DNA of 64,000 nucleotides, from contig DEJJ01000033.1 of NCBI GenBank assembly GCA_002353285.1, forward strand, positions 41,269 through 105,268, written 5' to 3'. This DNA comes from Porphyromonadaceae bacterium UBA2751. Lineage in GTDB: Bacteria > Bacteroidota > Bacteroidia > Bacteroidales > Muribaculaceae. The notes beneath the pieces were generated by a model, which ran no database searches, was not told where the DNA came from, and saw nothing but the letters and a program-made list of their open reading frames with translations. Numbering within the stretch: position 1 is the stretch's first letter; each line of letters starts with the position of its first letter. The translations under genes were made by a program, and so were the position numbers. Positions 1 to 10,400 of this stretch are shown here, piece after piece.

Positions 1-347
1 TGACGATAAATCTTGCGATGAATGGTGAAAGCACCTCGGCGTGAGTATTCACTAAGCACTTGAGCAGCACGGCCAGTTGGGGCAAGCAGCACCACCTTAG
101 TGTGACGTAATGTGAGCGCCTGCACGATTGCTCCCACGAGTGATGTCTTGCCAGTGCCAGCATAGCCGTTAAGTAACAGCACACTGCGTTCGTTGCCACG
201 CAACATGAAATGAGCGAAAGCCGCCAGAGTCTCGACCTGCCCCTCATTAGGGTCATAGTCAAGTAGTGCAAGCACATCACGGTAGAAGTCAGCAATTATC
301 GGGTCGTTAACATCGAAAGCTTGAGAATTCACGTTTTTTGATTTCAT
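1..347 (-). CDS. Host RecD-like/PIF1-like ATP-dependent helicase, N-terminal 115 residues (cut by window edge)
   Basis: An open frame begins with ATG at 347 on the minus strand and runs off the window start without a stop. The translation contains a Walker A loop (GYAGTGKTS, about residues 62-70) followed by a strand and APTGRAA, the usual motif Ia of RecD/PIF1-type superfamily 1 helicases. Such proteins are ATP-driven DNA translocases used in DNA repair. It lies outside the tRNA-Ser integration site and is divergent from it, so it is host chromosome. The C-terminal three quarters are not visible, so the exact subfamily cannot be set. Confidence 0.8.
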   Translation of the reverse strand, partial: MKSKNVNSQAFDVNDPIIADFYRDVLALLDYDPNEGQVETLAAFAHFMLRGNERSVLLLNGYAGTGKTSLVGAIVQALTLRHTKVVLLAPTGRAAQVLSEYSRRGAFTIHRKIYR

Positions 348-393
348 AGGCACAAATTTAGCAACAAATTCTATAATATCAAGAAAAAATCAC

Positions 394-401
394 TATCTTT
401 G
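394..401 (+). promoter_or_regulatory. Bacteroidetes -7 box (TATCTTTG) of tRNA-Ser
   Basis: TATCTTTG is an exact match to the Bacteroidetes sigma-ABfr -7 consensus TAnnTTTG and ends 17 bases before the first base of the tRNA. The -33 element is not obvious. The spacing fits transcription of the tRNA, and the box supports a Bacteroidales host. Confidence 0.65.
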
Positions 402-418
402 CACCGCTTTAAGCGACT

Positions 419-506
419 GGAGTGGTGCTCGAGTGGCTGAAGAGGCACGCCTGGAAAGCGTGTGTGCGTCAAAAGCGCACCGGGGGTTCGAATCCCCCTC
501 ACTCCG
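419..506 (+). tRNA. tRNA-Ser(GGA), chimeric: host 5' half, phage 3' half (attL)
   Basis: A complete class II tRNA. The 7-bp acceptor stem pairs GGAGTGG with TCACTCC and the discriminator is G506. The anticodon loop reads CTGGAAA (451-457), giving anticodon GGA for serine UCC/UCU. A long variable arm (about 464-479) and the T arm GGGGG/TTCGAAT/CCCCC follow. No CCA is encoded. The phage core site covers the anticodon loop, so everything 3' of about 463 is phage DNA that restores a functional tRNA. The displaced host 3' half is at 63795-63850 and differs in the variable arm and T stem. Confidence 0.95.
451..463 (+). repeat. attL core, 13-bp direct repeat with 63795-63807
   Basis: CTGGAAAGCGTGT occurs at 451-463 and again at 63795-63807, in the same orientation, with the whole phage between. 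The core lies over the anticodon loop and 3' anticodon stem of tRNA-Ser, a common target for tyrosine integrases. Beyond the core the two sides diverge and rejoin only at the conserved T loop and acceptor end. Confidence 0.9.
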
Positions 507-662
507 CTGGGAAGTCCTGTTGTTGCTGGTGCTTTGGGTGATGATGGTGTATGTGGCAACATGTGGCAGGATGTTGCAATGCGTGGCATAAAAACCGACA
601 AAAAACCGCCTTTGACGGTTAAAAACCGACATGAGACCGACATGAGACCGAAGAGGGTACGA

Positions 663-1868
663 ATGAGAAACATCCATGTGACGCTTTATTATCGGAACCG
701 TCCTGACAAGAATGGGACAGCTCCGCTGTTGCTTGCTATCAATTATGCAGGCAGCAGCACTTATGTGCCAGTTGGCAATGTGCGTCTTCGTCCTGACCAG
801 TGGGATCGTGTTCGCCGCAGGGTTGTGAACCATGCTCACGCGCAGACGATCAACAGCAGTGCTCAGTCTATGCTTGGTAGGGCTGAGGATGCTGTGCTTG
901 AGCTGATGCGTGATGGTGGTGTGCGTGGCTGGAAGCTGACTGAGGTGCGTGACGCTATTGTGTCGTTCCTGTATCCTGTGGAGAAGCGTGACAATGGTGT
1001 AGTGGCTGTGATGGAGGAGTTCATGGGTACGAAGGATAAGCCTAACACTGCCGACAAGTACCAGCAGACGATAACGCACATTGAGCGCTGGCTTGGCTCG
1101 GGTGCCAGGAGGGTGGAGTTTGCCGACGTGACCGCGGAGTGGCTTGAGGAGTTTGACCGCTGGCTGTCGAAGAAGGGGTTGTCGGTGAACAGTCGTTCGA
1201 TCCACATGCGCAACATCAGGGCGGTGTTTAATTGGGCTGTGTCGAAAGATCTCACTGATGCAAGGTACCCCTTCAAGAAGTACAAGATTAAGACTCAGGC
1301 GACGGAGCCGATGGCGCTGACGCTGGAGCAGATGAGGATGCTGTGGGGTTATGAGCCGCCGCTGAAGGCTCAACGCTACTGGCTGGACGTGTGGAAGCTG
1401 ATGTTTTGCTTGATTGGTATTAACATGGCTGACTTGTGGAGGCTGGAGAGTGTTGTGCAGGGGCGTGTGAGCTATGAGCGGGCGAAGACTGGCAGGTTAT
1501 ACTCGATTAAGGTGGAGCCTGAGGCGCAGGCTCTGATAGAGGCTCACAAGGGCCGCAAGGTGCTGGTTGACCTGAGCGAGCGTTACAAGAGCGCTCATCG
1601 TGCGACGGCATCGCTTAACAAGATGATGAAGGCTATTGCTAAAGACCTGGGGCTGCCGCCCATCACGGGTTACACGGCGCGCTACACATGGGCGACGCTG
1701 GCTGCGAGCATTGATGTGCCTATTGAGGTGATAAGTCAAGCTCTCGGTCACTCGTATGGCCTTGCGGTGACGCTGGGGTATATCATGCCTGACCGCCGCA
1801 AGGTGGATGAGGCGAACCGCAAGGTGCTGGACTTGTTGACAGGCGGCGGCGAAGCCACCGCACAGTGA
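663..1868 (+). CDS. int: Tyrosine recombinase, phage integrase
   Basis: About 401 residues from the chosen ATG at 663; an in-frame ATG at 642 is the alternative. The open frame continues upstream into the tRNA, but that part is attL DNA and unlikely to be translated. The N-terminal arm-binding region is followed by a SAM-like core-binding domain (about residues 110-200) and a catalytic domain ending in LGHSYGLAVTLGY, with the nucleophile Tyr in the last block. The first catalytic Arg, normally in TGLRxSDL, is not visible: the block reads IGINMADLW. The HxxR box reads YTARYTW, keeping Arg but not the canonical His. Position beside attL and inward reading fit integration/excision of this prophage. 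The direct repeats ACCGACATGAGACCGACAT at 627-647 just before the start could be arm sites. Confidence 0.9.
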   Translation: MRNIHVTLYYRNRPDKNGTAPLLLAINYAGSSTYVPVGNVRLRPDQWDRVRRRVVNHAHAQTINSSAQSMLGRAEDAVLELMRDGGVRGWKLTEVRDAIVSFLYPVEKRDNGVVAVMEEFMGTKDKPNTADKYQQTITHIERWLGSGARRVEFADVTAEWLEEFDRWLSKKGLSVNSRSIHMRNIRAVFNWAVSKDLTDARYPFKKYKIKTQATEPMALTLEQMRMLWGYEPPLKAQRYWLDVWKLMFCLIGINMADLWRLESVVQGRVSYERAKTGRLYSIKVEPEAQALIEAHKGRKVLVDLSERYKSAHRATASLNKMMKAIAKDLGLPPITGYTARYTWATLAASIDVPIEVISQALGHSYGLAVTLGYIMPDRRKVDEANRKVLDLLTGGGEATAQ

Positions 1869-1959
1869 ACCTTACGAGCTAACTTTACGAGCCGACGGCT
1901 CGCACTACTTGAACACGACAGGCTTCTCTCTCTCGCGCGCGACCCAGGAAAGTTATATG

Positions 1960-1992
1960 AGCTTCGCCTTGCGGCGGGGCTTTTTCTTTTTC
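1960..1992 (+). terminator. Rho-independent terminator of int
   Basis: AGCTTCGCC pairs with GGCGGGGCT around a TTGC loop (two G-U pairs), followed by TTTTTCTTTTTC. It lies 90 bases after the integrase stop. Confidence 0.8.
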
Positions 1993-2457
1993 GGTTTCTT
2001 TTGGTTTCTGCCAGTTTTTGAAAGATAAAAAAACAATAAAATTATTTTTATTAATTCGCGCGCGTGAGCGCGTAAGGAGGGGGAAACTTTTTTCTTTTTA
2101 TTTATTTTTCTTTTTTGTAAGGGGGTGTGGGGGGAACTTTTTTCTTTTTTTTCTTTTTCTTTTTTTTCTCGGAGGTCAATGTGTAGGAAATCGCTATTTT
2201 GCTACATTTATTATATATAATGTGTAAGAAATGGCTATTTCTTCGGAAGAAATGCGTATAACTTCGGAATAAATGGCTATTTCTTCGGAGTAAATAAACG
2301 TTAAAAAACAGGTCTAAAAAGGTTATGATTAGAGAGATAGCAGAAAAATAGCAGAAAAAAACAAAAATGAGGGATGTTGCAAGATGTGGCAAGTGGTATC
2401 TAAAATAGATTTTTTTACAAGCCGACGGCTCGCAATACTTGACATGACATGGGGGTG
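1993..2457. other. Non-coding, AT-rich repeat region between int and the late genes
   Basis: No convincing gene. 2018-2200 is dominated by T-rich pyrimidine runs separated by short G-rich blocks. From 2180 to 2290 there are iterated units: TGTGTAGGAAATCGCTATTT (2200-2219) and TGTGTAAGAAATGGCTATTT (2221-2240), and AAATGGCTATTTCTTCGGA twice (2229-2247, 2271-2289), with an internal near-palindrome TTCTTCGGAAGAA. A stem-loop repeat copy is at 2418-2450. The iterons could be integrase arm sites, an origin, or a packaging site; the sequence alone does not decide. Confidence 0.6.
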
Positions 2458-2739
2458 TTACTCGTTGGCCTTGGCGAGGCGTATGAGGTCGTCTTCGATG
2501 GTCTTGGTGGTTGTGGCGTTGATGTCGGCTTGAACGGCTTGCATCTTTGGCATGAAGAAAGGAAGTATTTTGGCAACAATTTCGAGTCGGTCTTTTGGGT
2601 CGAACATTGAGTAGAAGTCCTTTTTAAATTCTCCGCTGTCGTAGTATTCGGAGACGAATGCAGCGAGCACAGCTTTCATGTCGCCCGACACTTTGTTGGG
2701 CGTTCCTTTCTTGCGGCCTCCTGTTTTTCGTCCCTGCAT
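2458..2739 (-). CDS. Small protein with GRKKGTPNK motif (DUF5681-like)
   Basis: 93 residues from the ATG at 2739. The upstream in-frame Met codons would add a hydrophobic segment that overlaps the promoter region, so I rejected them. The N-terminus GGRKKGTPNK is a basic motif seen in phage and mobile-element proteins of the DUF5681 type, often near terminase or regulatory genes, and suggests DNA binding. The rest is helical. It is alone on the minus strand, divergent from the late operon, with its own TATCTTTG promoter box at 2772-2779. A regulatory or small-terminase-like role is possible but not shown. Confidence 0.65.
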   Translation of the reverse strand: MQGRKTGGRKKGTPNKVSGDMKAVLAAFVSEYYDSGEFKKDFYSMFDPKDRLEIVAKILPFFMPKMQAVQADINATTTKTIEDDLIRLAKANE

Positions 2740-2771
2740 TATTTTGTGTGTTAAGAAATAAAATAGTGATG

Positions 2772-2793
2772 CAAAGATAGTGATGTAGATTTG
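2772..2793. promoter_or_regulatory. Divergent promoter pair before the late genes
   Basis: On the minus strand TATCTTTG (2772-2779) precedes the gene at 2739. On the plus strand TAGATTTG (2786-2793) precedes the gene at 2827. Both match TAnnTTTG exactly and lie only six bases apart, so the two promoters probably compete or are co-regulated. Leader lengths would be about 25-30 bases. Confidence 0.5.
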
Positions 2794-2826
2794 TGGCATA
2801 ATTTTAAAACTTAACACACATAGACT

Positions 2827-3354
2827 ATGTTAGGATTAGGAAGCTTGATAGGAGGCGCGATGAAGATTGGCGGCTCGATTTTTGGTGGCATCAAGGCGAG
2901 TCAGGCGATGAAGCAGGTGAAGAAGAACCTGGAGCAGCAGCGTCGCGAGAACCAGGATTGGTATGACCGCAGGTATAACGAGGATGCGACGCAGCGTGCC
3001 GACGCTCAGCGCATGCTGGCGATGACCAACGACTTGATTAGGCAGCGCAACCGTGCAGCTGCAGGCACCCAGGCTGTGATGGGCGGCACCGAGGAGAGTG
3101 TGGCGGCCACCAAGGCTGCCAACGCCAATGCCCTTGCCGACACGGCGGCCCAGATTGCCGTGGCTGGCGCCAACCGCAAGGACAACATCGAGAACCAGTA
3201 CATGACCCGCAAGGGGGCGATTAATGACAAACTCAACAACCTGCAGCAGCAGAAAGCCAACAACATCATCAGTGCTGTTAACGGAGTGAGCTCTGCCGCT
3301 AGCGACATTACCGGCAGTGCGCTTGATGACATCAATGTTTGGAAGAAAGCATAA
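2827..3354 (+). CDS. Small internal virion protein, T7 gp14-like
   Basis: 175 residues. A glycine-rich hydrophobic N-terminus (LGLGSLIGGAMKIGGSIFGG, residues 2-21) is followed by a long amphipathic alpha-helical region rich in Gln, Asn and Ala. This pattern is shared with podovirus ejection proteins such as T7 gp14, which are packed inside the capsid and form a membrane pore during DNA entry. It is the first gene of the late operon and is followed by a coiled-coil protein and a giant protein, paralleling the T7 order gp14-gp15-gp16. The family link is by pattern and context only. Confidence 0.6.
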   Translation: MLGLGSLIGGAMKIGGSIFGGIKASQAMKQVKKNLEQQRRENQDWYDRRYNEDATQRADAQRMLAMTNDLIRQRNRAAAGTQAVMGGTEESVAATKAANANALADTAAQIAVAGANRKDNIENQYMTRKGAINDKLNNLQQQKANNIISAVNGVSSAASDITGSALDDINVWKKA

Positions 3355-3365
3355 GCATAACTACT

Positions 3366-4454
3366 ATGGCAAACGAGAATAAGAACAAGAAGCCGCTGGT
3401 GACGCTTGATGCGGCCAATCCTGCTCCTGATGGCGTGGTCAAGACCGAGCCAATGGGCAGCGGTTGGGCTGGTGACGTTAAGCCACAGGGAGATGGGCCG
3501 CAGTTGCAGGACAACACTCCGACCATTAACGAGCACCAGTTGCGGAACGTGCAAAGTGCTCCCAGCGGGGTGAGTGCTAAAGACATCAACAAGGCCCCTG
3601 GTAGTGGCGAGGTGGAGTTGCCTGCCAGTGCGACGAAATATGGTGTGCTGCGTGGCGCTCCAGCCAGTGTTGTGTTACAGCACATGATAGACGCCATACC
3701 TGCTGAGAGTGAGGAGCAACGCAAGAGGCGTGAGAAAGCCGAGAAGCGCAATGCGCTGTTTGCGGCTATAGGCGACGGCGTGAGTGCTTTGAGCAACCTC
3801 TACTTTACAACCAAAGGCAGTCCCAGCGCCGACCAGAGCAAAAGCCTGAGTAAAGCTGAGAGCGACCGCAAGGACAAGGCGAGGAAAGAGCGTGAGAGCA
3901 ACATTGAGAAGCGGTTGCGGCTGTTGAAGGAGCAGCGTGCGGAGCTCAACAATATTGAGTCGCAGCGGTTGAAGGATCGCCAGCTTGAGATTATGGAGAA
4001 GTATAGAGAGGGGCAGAATAAGATTTCCCGCAAGCGCGCTGACGACTACATGGAATACTTGACCAAGAAGAACCAGCTGGAGAAAGAGGATAAAGAAGCT
4101 GAGGCCAAGCGCAAGGCAGAGCTTGACAAACAGGAGCAGCAGCGTAAGGATGCCCTTAACAAGAGTGCTGTGGACAGGAATAATGCGGCGAAAGCAAAAT
4201 ATTTCAGCGATGCGAGAGTCAACCAGCAAAAGGGGAATGCTTATGTGCGTGATGCTAATGACCGCATGGCCAAGCGCGGTCGCAATCAGAGGCAATATAA
4301 CCCTGCTAACGACCCTGGTATGGAGAAGGTGGTTGAGCGAGACAGGAAGACTGGCACGACGACCACTTATTACAGACCAAGGCCTAAGCCGAGCAAGCCA
4401 GCGGGGAAAACTGGCAGCGGTAGTGCTAAGAGCAAGTTTTCGATACATAAATAA
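3366..4454 (+). CDS. Coiled-coil virion protein, putative internal (ejection) protein
   Basis: 362 residues from the ATG at 3366. An upstream start at 3339 overlaps the previous gene and is less likely. The N-terminal third is Pro/Gly/Asn-rich and probably unstructured. Residues about 115-260 are highly charged, with Lys/Arg/Glu/Gln heptads typical of a long coiled coil. The tail is basic (RPRPKPSKPAGK...). No enzyme motif is seen. It lies between the gp14-like gene and the giant polyvalent gene with short gaps, so it is probably co-transcribed and co-packaged with them. Confidence 0.6.
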   Translation: MANENKNKKPLVTLDAANPAPDGVVKTEPMGSGWAGDVKPQGDGPQLQDNTPTINEHQLRNVQSAPSGVSAKDINKAPGSGEVELPASATKYGVLRGAPASVVLQHMIDAIPAESEEQRKRREKAEKRNALFAAIGDGVSALSNLYFTTKGSPSADQSKSLSKAESDRKDKARKERESNIEKRLRLLKEQRAELNNIESQRLKDRQLEIMEKYREGQNKISRKRADDYMEYLTKKNQLEKEDKEAEAKRKAELDKQEQQRKDALNKSAVDRNNAAKAKYFSDARVNQQKGNAYVRDANDRMAKRGRNQRQYNPANDPGMEKVVERDRKTGTTTTYYRPRPKPSKPAGKTGSGSAKSKFSIHK

Positions 4455-4479
4455 CTAAAGACAAAAGACTTAAACAGAT

Positions 4480-7400
4480 ATGCCAATCAACAGCAAGATT
4501 AAGAGCTTGTATGATGCCTTGAAGGCTGATGGTGCCGACGTGGGCAGTGAGCAGGAGTTTAGTGACTGGTTTCAGGCTCCAGGCGAGCAGGGTTACAATA
4601 ACCGCAAGTATGTGTATGACACGTTTAAGGCTGATGGTGCCGACGTGGGCAAGAACTATGAGGAGTTTGCCGGTTGGCTTGGGTTGCACGCTGTGCAGCC
4701 TCAGGTGGCTCAGGCTGGCACGATGCGCCAGCCCACGGGACAAACGGCTCGTGATCCTCAGTCGCCGCAGCAGGAAGTTCAGCAGCCCGCGCAGGTGACC
4801 CCACGAGAGGTGGTAGCTACACAAGCCACTGACAAGCAAGAGGCACAGGCAGCTGGTAAAAAAGTTCCAGTCGCCGGCATGGGTGAGCTAACTGATGAGG
4901 ACTACCAAGCTATTGAGTCAAGTAATTCCTATAAGCCACTCTACGATAGCAAGTATAGGCTTCGTAATGCTCCTGTGTATAAAGGTGGCGTAAAGTATGG
5001 CACCAACCTCGACCAATATATCCAAAAAGCTGTTGATGCAGGATTGCAGTCGAAAGACCGCAGTCAGATGAGTCAAGAAGAGCTACTAGCCGAGCGCGAG
5101 TTGTTGATGGGCAAATATTCAGCTGGAGCTACCGAGAATGCAGAGACCCTTCAAGATGCGCGCGAGCTCAACGACATCGAACATGAGTTAGTTGCCCGAA
5201 ACATAGGTTTCAAGAACTTTGCTGACATGCGTGCCAACCGTGGCAAGGCCGACTACATACTTTATAGCCCCGACCTGAGCAAAGAGTGGCTTGATTACTA
5301 TGAGAAGCAAGGTAGTGGAGGCGTGGGTGATGGTAATAATCCCCTCTTTGTCTTTGGCTGGAAACCCCTTGGCGATAAGATTAGGAAAGACCAGGCACAG
5401 GGTGTGAATACACAGAAGACCGCCGATGAATACCTTGGTGACTTACTAAAAGACAAAGAGCTTGAGGACAAGTTTTATGCTTACTGCTTGAATAAGGCAA
5501 GGCGAAGCAATCAGAGCTTCAGAAGCGTTATTGACGAGTCACTTGAAGATTTCAAGAAAGCCCTCAACAGTGGCAACAATCACCATGAGCTCATCGAAGA
5601 CGAGAAAGGCGTGATGGGCAGGTTTGTTGGCGAGGAACTTGACAGGATGGATGACTTATATAGCAAGCAGCTTGCGGCATGGCAGAAGCGCTATGCCACA
5701 TGGTTGGAAGGTCGCAGCGTGTTTGCTGACGACGATGATGCACTTGCCGCATATATAGAGCAGACAGGCGACAACACCCAGAGCATACTACGCACTGCCA
5801 TGAGCATGAGCCATGACAGCCGCAAGACCCTCGAGGAAGCCATGAAAAGCGGTGGCGGCTGGAGCATGTCGGGCTTCACCAATGCTGCAGTCAGGGGTAT
5901 TAGAGATACCGCCCTAGACTGGCGCACTTGGACCTTTGGCGTTAGTGACCTGAGTGATGCCCGCAACATGAATGCTGTAGCAGAGAAGTTCCTCAACAAC
6001 CAGCCATTGAGCCAGGCAGAGCAGTCATTGCTAGACCAGATGGCGCTAAAAGCCGCCACCGACGCATTTTTCCAGAAATATCTCACCACTGGTTACAAGG
6101 CAGGTGCCACCACTGGTGAGGCCCTTCCGTTCATCTTAGAGATGATGACAGGCGCAGGCGAAGCCACCCAGACGGCTGTCAAGAGCGTGGGTGTGATGGC
6201 AAAGCGTCAGGGTATGCGCCTATTGAAGCGCATAGGCATGGATAAGCTTGTGAGCAAGACCCTGGCATACATGAACAAAAAGATGGCTCCAGCCTTTGGT
6301 AAGCTTGCTGGCAGTCGTGCCGGCAAAGTGGTTGCAGGAGTGGGCAATATAGCAAAGGGAGTGGGCAGTGCCGCCATAAGAGGTGCTGGTCACGCATTAA
6401 GCACTGGTGGTGCTAAGACCCTTGCGGGCGGTTACGAAGGCATGACTGGCCAAGTGGATCCACGTTTCAACGAGCAGACAGGACACTTTGAGGCTGGCGG
6501 TTTCGCTGAGCGCCAGTCGGCAGGTCAAGCCTTCGGTACATCCTTCATGCGTCAGGCAGGAGAATATGGGACTGAGTTCTTGGGCGATGATGTTTTAGAG
6601 CCAATCCTAGGTGCCGTTAATAGGTTTGGCAGGCGTGTCGCAGGAAAGACCATGGAGAAGCTGCACCTCAAAGGCGTTATGGATTTCTTGGGCGACATGA
6701 AAGGCGGCGACATCTACCGTACTGTTCAGGACTTCCGCAAGCGGGTTCATTACAATGGCAGTTTTGGCGAGTACCTTGAAGAGGTTGCCAACAACGTGTA
6801 CAACGCAGCCTTTGTGGGCGACCAAAACTTTGACATCACTGACGAGCAAGGTAACTTCTCCCTGCACGAGAAAAACAGTGTGTTTAATTTAGAGGACAAC
6901 TGGGACACCTACGTTTCGTGCAAGTTCATGAGCGGAGTGTTTGGCGTTGCCAATGTTGCGGGTTATAGAACGCCGAAATATAGGTTACGCCAAGACCTGA
7001 AGCTTATAGACCAGCAAGGCAGGGCATTGTTTGCTGACGATGTCGAGACCTGGGACCTGGTAAAAGCCACAGTAGAGACAGGTGACGGAGCCGAGTTGTC
7101 GAAGTCGGTCAAAGACATAATCACCGGTGAGAGTGTCTATAACGAGTGGCAGCGCAAAGCCATTGTCGATTATGTGGGCACATATATGCGCTTGAAAGGC
7201 ATTGAGCAAGGAGAGACTATTACTGAGGGCAGCACTCCCAGCAACCTCGACGAAGCCTTTGAAGCGGGCTACAATGGCGAATCACCTGAGACAACAGCCC
7301 AGTATAATGAGGCTGTCGCAACCTTGCAGCAACAAGGCCTACATCCCGAGGCTGTAGACCAGCTTGTGACCAGAGACCAGATACAGACTATGCTTGACGG

Positions 7401-10400
7401 CGACGTGTGGAGCGACGAGCAGAAGCAAGCCACAGAAGCCTATGTAACTGCCAAAGCCGCGATGGAAGGTATGCGACAGAGTGCGACCGACGAGGTAGAG
7501 AGTCGTGTATATAGTGTGGAGAATGGTGGTGATGGGATGATACATCCTGCGGTGTTGAAAGGTGAGGATGAGGTTGGTGTTGATATTGTGAGTGGCAATG
7601 TTGTGACTCTGGCAGATGGCACTATAGATGTTGCTGGTAGTGATCCCGACATTGTGGTTGTGGATGCCAATGGCGAGCGGCAGATGGTGAGCATCAACGA
7701 CATTGCCAGTGTGGGCGATGTTGTTGACCCCAATGCCGTTGTTGTTGCGGCGATGCAGGCGAATTCCCCAGTGACGGGTGTTGAGGTTGGCGGCAGCTAC
7801 CAGGTAATGGCCGAGGACAACGTGCCGCACCAGGTTGAGGTGTTGCGTGACAACGGCAATGGCACGCTTGAGGTGCGCGTTGACGGCGATGAGGACAGCA
7901 TGACGATGGTGAAGGCGCAGCTGGAGCAGATGCTGGGGGTTGAGGCAGCTACAATGCAGCAGCCCACGGAACAATCGCCTTCAGATGCTGAGGCAACCAA
8001 TGACATGGTGGAGGCTGATGTTCCTGAGGCTGGCAGTGAGCGATATTCAGTTGACCCTAACGCTGATGAAAGGGCGATGGGGATGGCTGGTTTCTCGGGG
8101 CAAGACATTGCAGCTACTGTTGACTACCTCAACGGCAAACTTGGTGAACGTGAATATCTCAAGGCCCTGGGTGTGTCGCCAAGCACCCTTGAAGGAATGG
8201 GCGACAATGCTATTGAACGCTGGGCGAACAGTACAGCAGAGGGAGCCAGTGAGTTTATCACTGATGAGGCAGTGGAGAGTGGAGAGGTAAGAGTGGAGAG
8301 TGACGAGGACGAGCAATCGAGCGGTCGAGCAGACGAAGTTGATGTACTCCCACCGACCCCTTCTAATGTAGAGGTGGAGCCTGAGGAAGATATTGAGGCG
8401 ATGCCGATGCTTGAAGATGGCAACCCCGACTACAGTCAGGTGGACGCGAGCCGTGCCCATGACTATCTGTACAGTGATGAGAGCGGTCTTGACAAGAGTG
8501 AGGCCGACGAATATGTGCAGGCTCAGATTGATGCTGCCGAGAAAGCGTTGTCGAAGATTGACAAGAGACCCTTAAAGATGGGCACCGACCTTGCCAAGTA
8601 CCGTGCCGAGAAGCAGCGCAGGCAAGAGCAGCTCGACGCTGCCAAAGCTAATGTTGACTACTGGGAGCGCGTTAAGGCTATTGAGGCCGACAGAGAGGCG
8701 CAGGCTGCTGCCGAGCGCAAGGCCAAAGATGCCGAGGTGATAGCACAAGCTCAAGCCGAGGAACAGGCACGCCAAGCTGCTGAGGTTGCCAAGCAGAGGG
8801 AACAGGCCGAGCGTGGCGCAGGTGCTGTTCATCCCGCCATTGCCGAGAAGTGGAACAATGCTCCAAAGATTGAGGGCTATAAAGACGAGGTGGTCCTTGC
8901 CAACGGCGAGAGGGTGCCAGGCACCTATTATCTCGTTGAGAGTGGCGCAGTGACACCGAGCCACAATGCCAGCCGAGAATTTGAGAAATATGAGGGTTTC
9001 CCTGTTGACGAGAACGGCAACACAATCAACGACCGTGACTATGAGCGTGACAAAGACGCACAGAATATCACTCGCAGTATTGCCGACAAATATGACAGCC
9101 GAGCCTTGCAGACTCCAGTGATCGTGAGCAAAGACGGCGTGGTATTGAGTGGCAACGGCCGCACTATGGCTGGCGAGCTTGCCGCAAGCAACAACACTGA
9201 TGGTGCTTACATAGAGCACTTGAAGAACTATGGCCGCAAATATGGCTTCTCTCCCGAACAGGTATCGAGCATGCAGCATCCGAGAGCCGTGTTTGTTCCC
9301 GATACTGAAATGCCTTATACCACCGAGACCTTTGCAAAGTTCAACGCCCAGGAGATGAAAGGTCAGAGTAAGACCGAGAGTGCCGTGAAGCTTGGCAAGG
9401 TCGTTGACGATGCGACTTTCAACCGCATAGTGCGTGAGGTGGCGAAACACGACAGCTTGTCGGAGTTCTTCGGCGATGATGCCGCTGCCACTGGTGCCAT
9501 CAACGACCTGCGCCGTGCCGGTGCGTTGAACGACATGCAGTATGCCTCGATGTTTGACGGCGATGCGGTGAGCGACCGAGGCAGGCAGATTATTGAGAAC
9601 ATGCTCATCGGCAAAGCCTTTGAGGGCAACCCCGACGTTATAAGAATGCTTACTGAATACAAGGGCTTCCGTCAAAGTATAGTCACTGCCTTGAACGAGA
9701 TAAGCACCAATGTGGCACTTGGTAAGGACTACTCGCTTGAGAATGAGCTTGCCCAAGGCATTGAGTTGGCATATAAGGCACGTAAGGCAGGTTTTAAGGA
9801 GAATGAGCTGGTGAGCCCATACGCCACCCAGCTCAACCTATTCCCCTTTGAGGATGGTGAGACAGTGGCCGACTACAATAACGCTGCTGTGCTGCTGCTT
9901 GCTGACATGCTTAATGATAAACGTCCAACCCTGTTGAAGAAGAAGCTTCAAGACTACAACCAGCAGAGTGCCGAGAATGCGGCAGGCCAGATGGATATTT
10001 TCAGTGGCAGTGTCAAGGACAAGAAAGAAATCATCAAAACCGTTTTAAATACATTACACAATGGAGAAAGAGAAGAAACACAGAGACCTGAGCAACGTGG
10101 CTCCGTCGCAGATGAGCGAGGCGGAGAAGCGAGCCTACAGGAAGATGGTGCTGCTGGCCAGCCCGAGCAAGGAGAATCCAACATTCAGGGGTTAGAGAGC
10201 TACAGTGAAGATGAGCTTCGTGTCATCGTTGAGGAGCATGTGCGGAGTGCCATTGCTGACGCTGACATGGATGCTGAGATTACTGGCATACGCTTTATTG
10301 GTTCGCGCACCACTGGCACAGCCCGTGCGGACAGCGACCTTGACGTGCTTGTGGAATACCAGGGCACTGCTCGTGAGGACTCCCTGTTTAATGTGCTCAA

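Noticed and set aside
462..662. Upstream extension of the integrase into the tRNA gene
   Set aside because: This DNA is the attL/tRNA region; the family N-terminus begins at 663.
393..1373. 326-codon frame opposite the integrase
   Set aside because: Antisense shadow of int and the tRNA; low-complexity His/Leu/Arg composition.
2018..2227. 69-codon frame in the pyrimidine-rich gap
   Set aside because: Phe/Leu-rich translation of T tracts, no start signal.
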